From Streptomyces longhuiensis (GTDB taxonomy: Bacteria > Actinomycetota > Actinomycetes > Streptomycetales > Streptomycetaceae), in contig NZ_CP085173.1 in assembly GCF_020616555.1 (NCBI RefSeq), forward strand, positions 2,611,001 through 2,675,000: a DNA stretch of 64,000 nucleotides, in the 5' to 3' direction. Shown in pieces: positions 26,931 to 34,743 of the stretch (position 1 is the stretch's first letter; each line of letters begins with the position of its first letter). Both the position numbers and the translations under genes were made by a program. The notes below the pieces were generated by a model. The model was given only the letters and a program-made list of their open reading frames with translations, searched no databases and was not told the DNA's origin.

Positions 26931-27749
26931 CGCTGAGCGCTCCTGCGCCGCGTCGAGGACCGTGTGCAGCGCCTCCACATCGGCGGCCACGCGCGCGTGG
27001 TCGATGTCGGCCGCCCCGTGCTCGGCCTCCGCCTTCGCGGCGATGAGATCCGGCAGATACGCCGGCGCCTCCAACTCGCCCAGGAGCGTGGGCAGATGGG
27101 CCTGCACCTCGCCCGAGCGCATCAGGAGGACACCGGTGAGCAGCGCCCGGAAGGTGTACAGCAGCGGCTTCAGCTCCCGCGTCCTGTCGAACAGGCGCCA
27201 CTGTGTGTGGGCGAATCCCCGGTAGTGGTGGGCGTGGTGCGAGGTGAGGACGCCGGGCGCGAGCGCCGCGAGTTCGCCGTGGGCGTCGGTGGTGTGCACG
27301 ACGAGCGGGGACAGCAGCTGCTCCAGCACGTAACCGTTGCGCCGGAGCAGCAGGCGGACGAACTTGCGCAGGTCATGGGTGACGAGGTCCATCTCGAGAC
27401 CGTCGGTGTCCCACATCCGGGTGCGGGTCTCCTCCGGGTCGCGCAGCCCGAGGAGCGCCTCGGCGGGCAGCAGGTGGACACCGCGCAGGTCGATGTCGGA
27501 GTCCCTGGAGGGGAACCCGTAGAGGTGCGCCCCGGAGACCGTCGCGAACAGCAGCGGGTCCGCCTGCCCGGCGACGATCCCCCCGAGCTCCGCGTCGGGC
27601 ACACCCGCGGCACGCAGCGCCCCCTCGTCGCACGCCGTAAGGGACCCGTAGGCCGCACGGGATCCGTACGTCGCCATGGATTCCCCCGTCGTCATGGCTT
27701 CTTCTGCCGTCATGGCTCCGTCTGCTGTCATGGCTCCTTCTGCCGTCAT
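26862..27749 (-). CDS. Second nucleotidyltransferase (COG3541/RlaP-like)
   Basis: This protein of up to 295 residues has VSGAHLYGFPSRDSDIDLRGVH, the same Gly-Ser/Asp-x-Asp metal site as its convergent neighbour, and the matching RRNGYVLEQLLSPLVVHT helix. It starts three bases after the ADP-ribosylglycohydrolase stop, so it is the last gene of the NrtR operon. The N-terminus is a tandem repeat (MTAEGAMTADGAMTAEEAM) coded by an 18-bp repeat, giving several in-frame ATG codons; the true start may be any of them or MATYGSR near 27677. The catalytic residues look intact. Confidence 0.78.
   Translation of the reverse strand: MTAEGAMTADGAMTAEEAMTTGESMATYGSRAAYGSLTACDEGALRAAGVPDAELGGIVAGQADPLLFATVSGAHLYGFPSRDSDIDLRGVHLLPAEALLGLRDPEETRTRMWDTDGLEMDLVTHDLRKFVRLLLRRNGYVLEQLLSPLVVHTTDAHGELAALAPGVLTSHHAHHYRGFAHTQWRLFDRTRELKPLLYTFRALLTGVLLMRSGEVQAHLPTLLGELEAPAYLPDLIAAKAEAEHGAADIDHARVAADVEALHTVLDAAQERSALPDAPTAHDALHDLVVRLRLKG
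27691..27749. repeat. 18-bp tandem repeat spanning start codons
   Basis: Three copies of an 18-base unit (27691, 27709, 27727) and a 5-base partial copy each contain GTCAT, an ATG on the minus strand. Copies differ by one to three bases. Changes in copy number would alter the N-terminus in frame without breaking the gene. Confidence 0.8.
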
Positions 27750-27752
27750 CGA

Positions 27753-28757
27753 TCACGCGTCCCAGAGCGCCCCGAGCGACAGCAGGTCGCTGCGGTACTC
27801 GATCCGTTCCGACCAGTCCGTCGGCCACGCCTCGTCGCCCAGGTGGGCCCCGGCGAACGCCCCCGTGAGGCAGGCGATCGAGTCCGAGTCGCCCGAGGTG
27901 CAGGCGGCGCGGCGCAGGGCGGTGACGGGTTCGTCGACGAAGAGCAGGAAACAGAGCAGGCCCGTGGCGAGGGCCTCCTCGGCGATCCAGCCCGCCCCGG
28001 TGGCCAGGCACGGGTCGGTCTCGGGCGACGGCGAGCGCAGCGCCTCCTGGAGCCGTTCGAGCGCGGCCAGGCAGTCGTCCCAGCCGCGCGCGATGAAGTG
28101 CTCCGGGCTCGGGTCGGCTGCGTGCGTCCACAGGTCGCCGAGCCACGGCACGTGGTACTTCTGCCGGTTCTCGTACGCGTACGAGCGCAGCATGCCGACG
28201 AGTCCGGCCGGCTCGGCGCCCCGGGCGAGGAGGTGGACGGCATGCGCGGTGAGGTCGGACGCGGCGAGGGCCGTGGGGTGTCCGTGGGTGAGCCCGGACT
28301 GCAACTGGGCGGCGCCCGCGCGCTGTTCGTCGCTGAGGCCGGGAACCAGGCCGACCGGCGCGACGCGCATGTTGGCGCCGCAGCCCTTCGACCCGATGCG
28401 GCTGGCCTCCCGCCAGGGCTTGCCGCGCGTGAGGAGGTCGCAGGCCTGGAGGCAGGTGTTGCCGGGAGCCCGGTTGTTCTCCGGGGACTGATACCAGTCG
28501 ATGAACTCCTCGCGCACGGGCCGCGTCATGCGCAGCGGCGCGAGCACGCCGCGGTCCATCGCGGTGCGCAGGCCGCGCCCCAGGGCGAGCGTCATCTGGG
28601 TGTCGTCGGTGACGATCGCAGGCTCGGGCAGGGCCATCTGCCGCCACGGCCCGAACTTGGCGAGGATCGACGGCACGTCGTTGAACTCGGTCGGGAAGCC
28701 GAGGGCGTCCCCCAGGGCGAGCCCGACGAGGGAGCCGGTCGCCGCACGCTTCTTCAT
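27753..28757 (-). CDS. ADP-ribosylglycohydrolase (DraG family)
   Basis: This 334-residue protein starts MKKRAATGSLVGLALGDALGFPTEF, the family opening, and has the metal-binding TDDTQMTLALGRGL with the Thr-Asp-Asp triad and the C-terminal TSGDSDSIACLTGAFAGAHLG with the second Asp pair. These residues hold two Mg ions and the ADP-ribose. Family members remove ADP-ribose from protein, nucleic acid or small molecules. The ATG overlaps the NrtR-like gene stop (ATGA), and the nucleotidyltransferase follows after three bases. Confidence 0.92.
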   Translation of the reverse strand: MKKRAATGSLVGLALGDALGFPTEFNDVPSILAKFGPWRQMALPEPAIVTDDTQMTLALGRGLRTAMDRGVLAPLRMTRPVREEFIDWYQSPENNRAPGNTCLQACDLLTRGKPWREASRIGSKGCGANMRVAPVGLVPGLSDEQRAGAAQLQSGLTHGHPTALAASDLTAHAVHLLARGAEPAGLVGMLRSYAYENRQKYHVPWLGDLWTHAADPSPEHFIARGWDDCLAALERLQEALRSPSPETDPCLATGAGWIAEEALATGLLCFLLFVDEPVTALRRAACTSGDSDSIACLTGAFAGAHLGDEAWPTDWSERIEYRSDLLSLGALWDA

Positions 28758-29479
28758 GAGGGTCGTCCTTCCGCGGGGGGCCTGAGCAGGGGCGGGTGCA
28801 GTGCGGTGGCGGGCCCTGCCTTGTAGAGCGCGGCGGGCTTGCCGCGGCCGCCGGTGAGCCGGGCGGCGCCGTGCACCGGTTCGACGAAGCCGGGGGTGGC
28901 GAGGACCTTGCGCCGGAAGTTCGCGGGGTCGAGCCCGGCGCCCCACACCGCTTCGTAGACCCCCCGCAGCTCGCCGAGGGTGAACTCGGGCGGGCAGAAG
29001 GCCGTGGCCAGGCAGGTGTTCTCGATGCCGGCGCCGACGCGTTCGTGCGCGTCGGCGAGGATCCGGTCGTGGTCGAAGGCGAGCGGCCCGTACGCGCCCG
29101 AGCCGTACGGCAGCCAGTCCGCGCGGGCTGCGTCACCGCCCCCGCGCACCTCGGGAGGGTCGGGCACGAGGGCCGCGAACGCGACGGAGACGACCCGCAT
29201 CCGGGGGTCGCGGTCCGGGTCGCTGTAGGTGCGCAACTGTTCCAGGTGCAGCCCGGTGACGTCGGACAGGCCGGTCTCCTCGGCCAGTTCGCGCGCCGCC
29301 GCCGTCTCCGCCGACTCGTCGGGCAGGACGAAGCCGCCGGGCAGCGCCAGGCGTCCCGCGTACGGGTCCTGCCCCCGCTCGACGAGCAGCACCCTCAGCG
29401 CGCCGTCCCGGATCGTGAAGACGGCCAGATCGACGGTGACGGCGAAGGGCTCGAAGGCGTACTTGTCATAGCCCTGCAC
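28754..29479 (-). CDS. NrtR-type Nudix/winged-helix transcription regulator
   Basis: This 241-residue protein has an N-terminal Nudix domain, with a full Nudix box GGFVLPDESAETAAARELAEETGL at about residues 48-71 (written here as the span GGFVLPDE...EETGL), and a C-terminal winged-helix part (FTLGELRGVYEAVWGAGLDPANFRRKVLATPGFVEP). NrtR proteins bind ADP-ribose and repress NAD or pentose genes. An intact box means hydrolase activity is also possible. Three adjacent GTG codons (29488, 29485, 29479) can start the protein; AGAGGGGGG best serves 29479. A 49-bp palindrome immediately upstream is the likely operator. It heads the operon with the ADP-ribosylglycohydrolase. Confidence 0.85.
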   Translation of the reverse strand: MQGYDKYAFEPFAVTVDLAVFTIRDGALRVLLVERGQDPYAGRLALPGGFVLPDESAETAAARELAEETGLSDVTGLHLEQLRTYSDPDRDPRMRVVSVAFAALVPDPPEVRGGGDAARADWLPYGSGAYGPLAFDHDRILADAHERVGAGIENTCLATAFCPPEFTLGELRGVYEAVWGAGLDPANFRRKVLATPGFVEPVHGAARLTGGRGKPAALYKAGPATALHPPLLRPPAEGRPS

Positions 29480-29484
29480 GCACA

Positions 29485-29533
29485 CCACCCCCCTCTCTTT
29501 ATGGTCTAACCGACTATAAAGAGAGGGGGGTGG
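29485..29533. promoter_or_regulatory. 49-bp near-perfect palindrome (NrtR operator and/or terminator)
   Basis: Arms 29485-29506 and 29512-29533 are 22 bases each with one mismatch and a TAACC loop. The core TTTATGGTC-TAACC-GACTATAAA has GTC/GAC dyad symmetry as in NrtR sites, and contains a minus-strand TATAGT (-10-like). It lies between the rluB stop and the NrtR-like start and could act as operator, terminator for rluB, or both. Confidence 0.7.
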
Positions 29534-29580
29534 CACACACAAGAGCCAGGCGCCCGCCGGAGCGGGATACCCAGGTGCTT

Positions 29581-30759
29581 CTAGAGGTCGACCTCCTGCA
29601 TCAGCATGCCGACCTCGGTGTTGGACAGACGCCGCAGCCAGCCCGACTTCTGGTCGCCCAGAGCGATCGGCCCGAAGGACACCCGCACCAGCTTGTCGAC
29701 CGGGAACCCGGCCTCCGCGAGCATGCGCCGCACGATGTGCTTGCGGCCCTCGTGCAGGGTGACCTCGACCAGGTAGTTCTTGCCGGTCTGCTCGACGACG
29801 CGGAAGTGGTCCGCCTTCGCGTACCCGTCCTCCAGCTGGATGCCGTCCTTGAGCTGCTTGCCCAGGTCGCGCGGGATCGGGCCCACGATGTGCGCGAGGT
29901 AGGTCTTCTTCACGCCGTACTTGGGATGGGTGAGGCGGTGGGCCAGCTCTCCGTGGTTGGTGAGCAGGATGATGCCCTCGGTCTCGGTGTCGAGCCGCCC
30001 GACGTGGAACAGCCGCGTCTCGCGGTTGTTCGTGTAGTCACCCAGGCACTGGCGGCCGTCGGGGTCCTCCATGGTGGAGACGACACCGGCCGGCTTGTTC
30101 AGCGCGAAGAACTGGTACGACTGGGTCGCCACGGTCAGACCGTCGACCTTGATCTCGTCGTTCTCCGGGTCGACACGCAGCCCCTGCTCGAGCACGATCT
30201 GGCCGTTGACCTCGACCCGAGCCTGCTCGACGAGCTCCTCGCAGGCGCGCCGGGAGCCGTAACCGGCCCGCGCGAGCACCTTCTGGAGCCGCTCGCCCTC
30301 CTGCTCGGCGCCCGGGAAGGTCTTGGGGGTCTTGATGTCAGGCCTGCCCGCGTACCGGTCGCGGTTGCGCTCCTCCTGCCGGGCGTCGTACTCCCGCGAG
30401 GTCCCCGGGGCGCCGCTGCGGCCGCCGCCGCGGGCACCGGTGCCCTGGGAGGTACGGGGGCCGCCCTTGGCGCCGCCGCGCGCCGCCGCGCCCCGGCCCC
30501 GCCTCGGTGCGCCGCCGCCGTCGGCGGGGCTCACGTCGTAGCGCCGCTCCTCGGGACGCGGCTTGCTCGGCCGGCCCTGCTTGTCGTCACGGTCGTTGCC
30601 GGCACCGCGGTAGTTCCCGCGACCGCCGCCGGCGCTGCCGCCGCGAGCACCGCTGCCGCCGCGGCCACCGCCGCCACTGCTGCCGCGGCCGCCGCTGTTG
30701 CCACCACGGCTCCCGCCGTTGTTTCCGCTGCTGTTCCTGCCGCTGCTGCTGCTTCGCAT
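29581..30759 (-). CDS. rluB: Large-subunit rRNA pseudouridine synthase (RluB/RsuA family)
   Basis: This 392-residue protein has a Gly/Ser/Arg-rich N-terminal domain of about 150 residues (NSGGRGSSGGGGRGGSGARGG), then an S4 RNA-binding domain (RLQKVLARAGYGSRRACEELV) and the catalytic domain with VGRLDTETEGIILLTNHG, where Asp is the catalytic residue, and EGRKHIVRRMLAEAGFPV. It converts a uridine in 23S rRNA to pseudouridine. The ATG at 30759 is preceded by an in-frame TTG. It follows scpB by 12 bases in the chromosome-segregation operon, a common actinobacterial and Firmicute order. Confidence 0.92.
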   Translation of the reverse strand: MRSSSSGRNSSGNNGGSRGGNSGGRGSSGGGGRGGSGARGGSAGGGRGNYRGAGNDRDDKQGRPSKPRPEERRYDVSPADGGGAPRRGRGAAARGGAKGGPRTSQGTGARGGGRSGAPGTSREYDARQEERNRDRYAGRPDIKTPKTFPGAEQEGERLQKVLARAGYGSRRACEELVEQARVEVNGQIVLEQGLRVDPENDEIKVDGLTVATQSYQFFALNKPAGVVSTMEDPDGRQCLGDYTNNRETRLFHVGRLDTETEGIILLTNHGELAHRLTHPKYGVKKTYLAHIVGPIPRDLGKQLKDGIQLEDGYAKADHFRVVEQTGKNYLVEVTLHEGRKHIVRRMLAEAGFPVDKLVRVSFGPIALGDQKSGWLRRLSNTEVGMLMQEVDL

Positions 30760-30771
30760 CAAAAGTTCCGT

Positions 30772-31425
30772 CTAGTCGTCTGCGTCCTCGTAACCCGGCG
30801 CATCGGGTGCGTCCGGGTCGAACGACGGGACCCCTTCCTGCGTCTCGGCCTCGATCGCGTCCGCCTCCGGAAGGAAGGGCGCGAGTTCCGGGAGCTCGTC
30901 CAGGCCTCGCAGGCCCATCCGCTCCAGAAAGTAGTTCGTCGTCCTGTACAGGATCGCACTTGTTTCGGGTTCCGCGCCCGCCTCCTCGACGAGGCCCCTC
31001 TGGAGGAGGGTCCGCATCACACCGTCACAGTTCACTCCGCGCACGGCGGAGACCCGCGACCGGCTCACCGGCTGGCGGTACGCGACGACCGCGAGGGTCT
31101 CCAGAGCCGCCTGGGTGAGCCGGGCCTGCTGCCCGTCGAGCACGAAGCGTTCGACCGCCGCCGCGTACTGCGGCCGGGTGTAGAACCGCCAGCCGCCCGC
31201 CACGAGCCTCAGCTCGAATCCGCGGCCCTGGACCGTGTACTCGTCCGCCAGGGCCCGCAGGGCGTCCGCCACGGCCCTGCGCGGCCGGTCCAGGATCTTC
31301 GCGAGGTGCTCCTCGGTCGCGGGCTCGTCGACGACCATCAGTACGGCCTCCAGGGCCGGCCCGAGTTCCAGCTCGGCGACCCGGTCGGCCCCGGCGACGG
31401 TTTCCTGCCCACTCGTGCCCGTCAT
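30772..31425 (-). CDS. scpB: Segregation and condensation protein B
   Basis: This 217-residue kleisin-interacting protein is made of two winged-helix domains: [25 protein letters not shown] and the second part [43 protein letters not shown], with the family motif AYRQPxxRxxxxxxRG. It forms the SMC-ScpAB condensin with scpA. The ATG overlaps the scpA stop by four bases. The last 40 residues are acidic and probably disordered. Confidence 0.94.
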   Translation of the reverse strand: MTGTSGQETVAGADRVAELELGPALEAVLMVVDEPATEEHLAKILDRPRRAVADALRALADEYTVQGRGFELRLVAGGWRFYTRPQYAAAVERFVLDGQQARLTQAALETLAVVAYRQPVSRSRVSAVRGVNCDGVMRTLLQRGLVEEAGAEPETSAILYRTTNYFLERMGLRGLDELPELAPFLPEADAIEAETQEGVPSFDPDAPDAPGYEDADD

Positions 31426-32675
31426 GACTGCTCCTCCTCCGCCCCGCCCCGCTCGGCCTTTGTCTCTTTACCGTCTTTGCCGGCACCGTCTTTGCCGGCC
31501 GTCTCGGGGGGCCTGTCGAACTCGTCCGTGACGGTCGGCTCCCCGTCGCCCTCCCCGCCGGTCCAGCGCACGAGAAGCTCCCCGAGGGCCTCCTCCTGCT
31601 CCAGGCTGACGGCCTTCTCCCGGTACAGCTCAAGGAGGGCCAGGAAGCGGGCCACGACGGTCAGGGTGTCGTCGGTGTCCTCCACCAGCACCCGGAAACT
31701 CGCCTCGCCCAGCTCCCGCAGCCGCGCCACGACGAGCCCGGCCTGCTCGCGCACACTGACCAGCGGGGCGTGGATGTGGTCGACGTACACCTGGGGCTTC
31801 GGCCTGGGCTGCATCGCCTTCACGGCGAGCCGCGCGAATCCTTCCGCCCCGATACTGATGACGACTTCCGGCAGCAACTCGGCGTGATGCGGCTCCAGAC
31901 CGACGGTCCGCGGGTAGCGCCGCGCCTCCTCGTCGAGCCGCTCGCTGAAGATGTCGGCGATCTTCTTGTACGCGCGGTACTGGAGCAGCCGGGCGAACAA
32001 GAGGTCACGCGCTTCGAGGAGCGCGAGGTCGGCCTCGTCCTCGACCTCGGCGGTCGGCAGCAGCCGGGCGGCCTTGAGGTCGAGCAGCGTGGCGGCGACG
32101 ACGAGGAACTCGGTGGTCTGGTCGAGATCCCACTCGGGACCCATGGCGCGGATGTGCACCATGAACTCGTCGGTCACTTTGGAGAGCGCGACCTCGGTGA
32201 CGTCCAGCTTGTGCCTGGAGATCAGCTGGAGGAGCAGATCGAAGGGCCCCTCGAAGTTGGCCAGCCGCACCTTGAACCGCCCGTCGTCGGGCACGGGCTG
32301 CTCAGGTTCGGGTTCCGGGTCGGAGCCCGCCGGCTCCTGAGGCCCCGGATCCGGCTCAGCGACGAGCTCCGCCGACGGCCCAGGTTCCGGCTCGGGAACG
32401 GGCTCTGGCTCCGGCTCTGGAACGGCCTCTGGCTCAGGAACGAGCTCCGGCTCCGGAACGGCCTCTGGCTCAGGAGCGAGCTCCGCCTCAGGAACGGCCT
32501 CTGGCTCAGGAGCAAGCTCCGCCTCAGGAACGGCCACCGACTCGGGAGCGAGCTCCGGCTCAGGAAGTACCCCCGCCCCCGGCGCCGGCAGGCGCGTCGC
32601 CCCGGGGCCCCGGCCCAGCGCGCGTCGCCGCGCGCCCCGGCCGGGCGTGGAGGAGTCGTCGTCGTTCGCGGGCAT
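31422..32675 (-). CDS. scpA: Segregation and condensation protein A with PE-rich N-terminus
   Basis: This 417-residue kleisin has an unusual N-terminal domain of about 130 residues made of repeated Pro-Glu units ([12 protein letters not shown]), then the conserved ScpA core [31 protein letters not shown], and a C-terminal winged helix with [20 protein letters not shown]. ScpA bridges the SMC heads. ScpA of other phyla is about 250 residues, so the extension is notable. Its DNA carries a 36-bp tandem repeat. It is coupled to scpB by an overlap and lies 16 bases after the RHH-like gene. Confidence 0.94.
   Translation of the reverse strand: MPANDDDSSTPGRGARRRALGRGPGATRLPAPGAGVLPEPELAPESVAVPEAELAPEPEAVPEAELAPEPEAVPEPELVPEPEAVPEPEPEPVPEPEPGPSAELVAEPDPGPQEPAGSDPEPEPEQPVPDDGRFKVRLANFEGPFDLLLQLISRHKLDVTEVALSKVTDEFMVHIRAMGPEWDLDQTTEFLVVAATLLDLKAARLLPTAEVEDEADLALLEARDLLFARLLQYRAYKKIADIFSERLDEEARRYPRTVGLEPHHAELLPEVVISIGAEGFARLAVKAMQPRPKPQVYVDHIHAPLVSVREQAGLVVARLRELGEASFRVLVEDTDDTLTVVARFLALLELYREKAVSLEQEEALGELLVRWTGGEGDGEPTVTDEFDRPPETAGKDGAGKDGKETKAERGGAEEEQS
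32390..32566. repeat. 36-bp tandem repeats in the scpA N-terminal region
   Basis: The unit seen at 32451, 32487 and 32523 (starting CTCAGGAACGGCC or a close variant) has a 36-base period and codes 12-residue Pro/Glu/Ala units; shorter degenerate copies extend to both sides. Confidence 0.7.
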
Positions 32676-32691
32676 CAGGCGGACGTTACCG

Positions 32692-33243
32692 CTACCGCCC
32701 GCGCAGTCGGCGTACGAGAATGCTCGCGTCTCCGCGCGATTCGAGGTCGGCGAGCACCACGGCGACCGCTTCGCGGACGATGCGACCGCGGTCCACGGCG
32801 AGCCCGTGCTCCCCGCGGAGCACGAGGCGCGCGTGCTCGAGGTCCATCAGCTCCTCGGCGGAGACGTACACCGTGATCTTCTCGTCGTGGCGCTCGCGCC
32901 CGCTGGGCCGCCGGTTGGCGGCCGCCCGGGAGCGCTTGCGCGACGACCCCGCGGAGGCAGAACCTTCCTGCGCCTGCGGCGGGCGGCGCCCCGCGGGCTT
33001 GTCGCCCTCGGTGGCGCGGCTGCGGGACTCGCCCGACTCGTCGTCCGCCGCCGCGTGTTCGGCGCTCTCGCCGCCCTCGCCGCGCTGCTTCTCCTCGGCG
33101 GCGACGGCGTCGCTCTCACCCGCCGGGGCGGGCACCCGCGCCTCGCCGTTGGCCGGGCGCCTCGGGGACGAGGCCTGGAGCCCCATTCCCCCGGTCGTAC
33201 GGAACAGTTCGTCGGCCCCCGGCAGACTCACTCGGCGTGACAC
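32692..33243 (-). CDS. Ribbon-helix-helix-like partner of ParA (hypothetical)
   Basis: This 183-residue protein has a long Ala/Glu/Arg-rich disordered N-terminal half and a C-terminal segment [48 protein letters not shown] (quoted in parts: [30 protein letters not shown]). A beta strand followed by two helices is the pattern of ribbon-helix-helix DNA-binding proteins. Its start lies inside the 3' end of parA (16-base overlap), so the two are coupled. A ParB-like or ParG-like adaptor for the ParA is the likely role; no ParB is nearby. Confidence 0.65.
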   Translation of the reverse strand: MSRRVSLPGADELFRTTGGMGLQASSPRRPANGEARVPAPAGESDAVAAEEKQRGEGGESAEHAAADDESGESRSRATEGDKPAGRRPPQAQEGSASAGSSRKRSRAAANRRPSGRERHDEKITVYVSAEELMDLEHARLVLRGEHGLAVDRGRIVREAVAVVLADLESRGDASILVRRLRGR

Positions 33244-34397
33244 CGGGCGAGCACCTCCCTGGCGAGCTGGCGATAGGCGGCCGCGCCGACCGAGTTGGAG
33301 GCGTACGTCGTGATCGGCTCACCGGCGACCGTGGTCTCCGGGAAGCGCACGGTCCGGCCGATCACCGTGTGGTAGACGTGATCGTCGAACGCCTCGACCA
33401 CACGCGCGAGCACCTCACGGCTGTGCACCGTGCGGGAGTCGTACATCGTGGCGAGGATGCCGTCGAGCTCCAGGTCGGGGTTGAGCCGCTCCTGGACCTT
33501 CTCGATCGTCTCCGTGAGGAGCGCGACACCGCGCAGCGCGAAGAACTCGCACTCGAGGGGCACGATCACCTTGTGAGCCGCCGTCAGGGCGTTCACGGTG
33601 AGCAGGCCGAGCGAGGGCTGACAGTCGATCACGATGTAGTCGTAGTCGGCCATCAGCGGCTTCAACGCCCGCTGGAGCGTGGACTCGCGCGCGACCTCGC
33701 TCACCAACTGCACCTCGGCGGCGGACAGGTCGATGTTGCTCGGCAGCAGGTCCATGTTCGGGACCGCGGTCTTCAGGAGGACCTCGTCCGCGGCCATGCC
33801 CCGCTCCATGAGCAGGTTGTAGACCGTCAGGTCGAGTTCCATCGGGTTCACGCCGAGACCGACCGAGAGCGCGCCCTGCGGGTCGAAGTCGACGAGCAGG
33901 ACCCGGCGTCCGTACTCCGCGAGCGCTGCACCCAGGTTGATGGTCGACGTGGTCTTGCCGACGCCGCCCTTCTGGTTGCACATCGCGATGATCTTCGCGG
34001 GGCCGTGGTCGGTCAGCGGGCCTGGGATCGGGAAGTACGGGAGCGGGCGCCCGGTCGGGCCGACGCGCTCGCGGCGCTGACGGGCAGCGTCGGGCGCGAG
34101 CGTGGCCGCGTACTCGGGGTCCGGCTCGTACTCGGCGTCGGGGTCGTAGAAGTGCCCCTCGGGCAGTTCGTCGTAGTCGGCGAAGTGGGAGCGTTCGCCA
34201 CTTCGGTCGCCGGCCATGGCGTTCACGTGATGGCCATCCATGCTCTGGGGTGCTGTCTGCGTCTGCAGGGGGCTGCTCTGACGGGCGGCAAAGGTACGGA
34301 CCGCGACGGAGCCGACAGCCTCGAGCCCCGCGGGACCTTGCTCCCTCGCAACCGTTCCTGGTTGACCACCCCCGGGAGTAAATGTCGACTCATTCAC
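33228..34397 (-). CDS. ParA-family ATPase
   Basis: This 389-residue protein has a 130-residue N-terminal extension with an acidic stretch (EYEPDPEYAATL), then a deviant Walker A CNQKGGVGKTTSTINLG, the Walker A' LLVDFDPQGALSVGLG and VIDCQPSLGLLTVNAL. It is not in the parAB-gidB locus near oriC; it heads the scpAB operon, so a role in chromosome arrangement with condensin is likely. The start is GTG with AAGGAGGT about ten bases upstream. A candidate promoter lies at 34470-34499. Confidence 0.88.
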   Translation of the reverse strand: MNESTFTPGGGQPGTVAREQGPAGLEAVGSVAVRTFAARQSSPLQTQTAPQSMDGHHVNAMAGDRSGERSHFADYDELPEGHFYDPDAEYEPDPEYAATLAPDAARQRRERVGPTGRPLPYFPIPGPLTDHGPAKIIAMCNQKGGVGKTTSTINLGAALAEYGRRVLLVDFDPQGALSVGLGVNPMELDLTVYNLLMERGMAADEVLLKTAVPNMDLLPSNIDLSAAEVQLVSEVARESTLQRALKPLMADYDYIVIDCQPSLGLLTVNALTAAHKVIVPLECEFFALRGVALLTETIEKVQERLNPDLELDGILATMYDSRTVHSREVLARVVEAFDDHVYHTVIGRTVRFPETTVAGEPITTYASNSVGAAAYRQLAREVLARCHAE

Positions 34398-34469
34398 AAG
34401 TCGTCTTACCTCCTTGGTGACCAGGAAACTTCTAGATAGGTCAGCGTGGCACCATGCCGACGGTTGGCG

Positions 34470-34499
34470 ACTCTATGGCGTGTCACCACTCCGCAGCAA
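34470..34499 (-). promoter_or_regulatory. Candidate parA operon promoter
   Basis: On the minus strand TTGCTG (34499-34494) and TAGAGT (34475-34470) are 18 bases apart, each matching four of six consensus bases, about 75 bases before the GTG. Confidence 0.4.
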
Positions 34500-34660
34500 C
34501 ACAATCCGCCGGACCCGGCCCGATGTGTCGGCAACGGAACACCCTTGTGTCAAGGGTGCACGGCGTCGGTTCGAAGCGTTTCGCGGGTGCGCGAATCGGT
34601 TAAAGGGTTACGTTCGAGGCGAGTTGACCAAGTCCGTATTGATGCCCAAGTGATACGCAT

Positions 34661-34690
34661 GCGGCCGGACCCCTCACAAGGTCCGGCCGC
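34661..34690 (-). terminator. Terminator after ald
   Basis: A perfect 11-bp stem (GCGGCCGGACC/GGTCCGGCCGC) with an 8-base loop lies about 55 bases after the ald stop. Confidence 0.75.
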
Positions 34691-34743
34691 AGGCGTGAGA
34701 TTGACGACTTCCGTTGACGAAAGCGGTCGAAGAGTCGTCGGCG

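Larger units (their letters stand above)
34398..34743. other. Intergenic region upstream of the parA operon
   Basis: The 346 bases contain the parA ribosome binding site and candidate promoter at the left, and the ald terminator at the right. Between them I see no gene or other clear structure. Confidence 0.5.
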
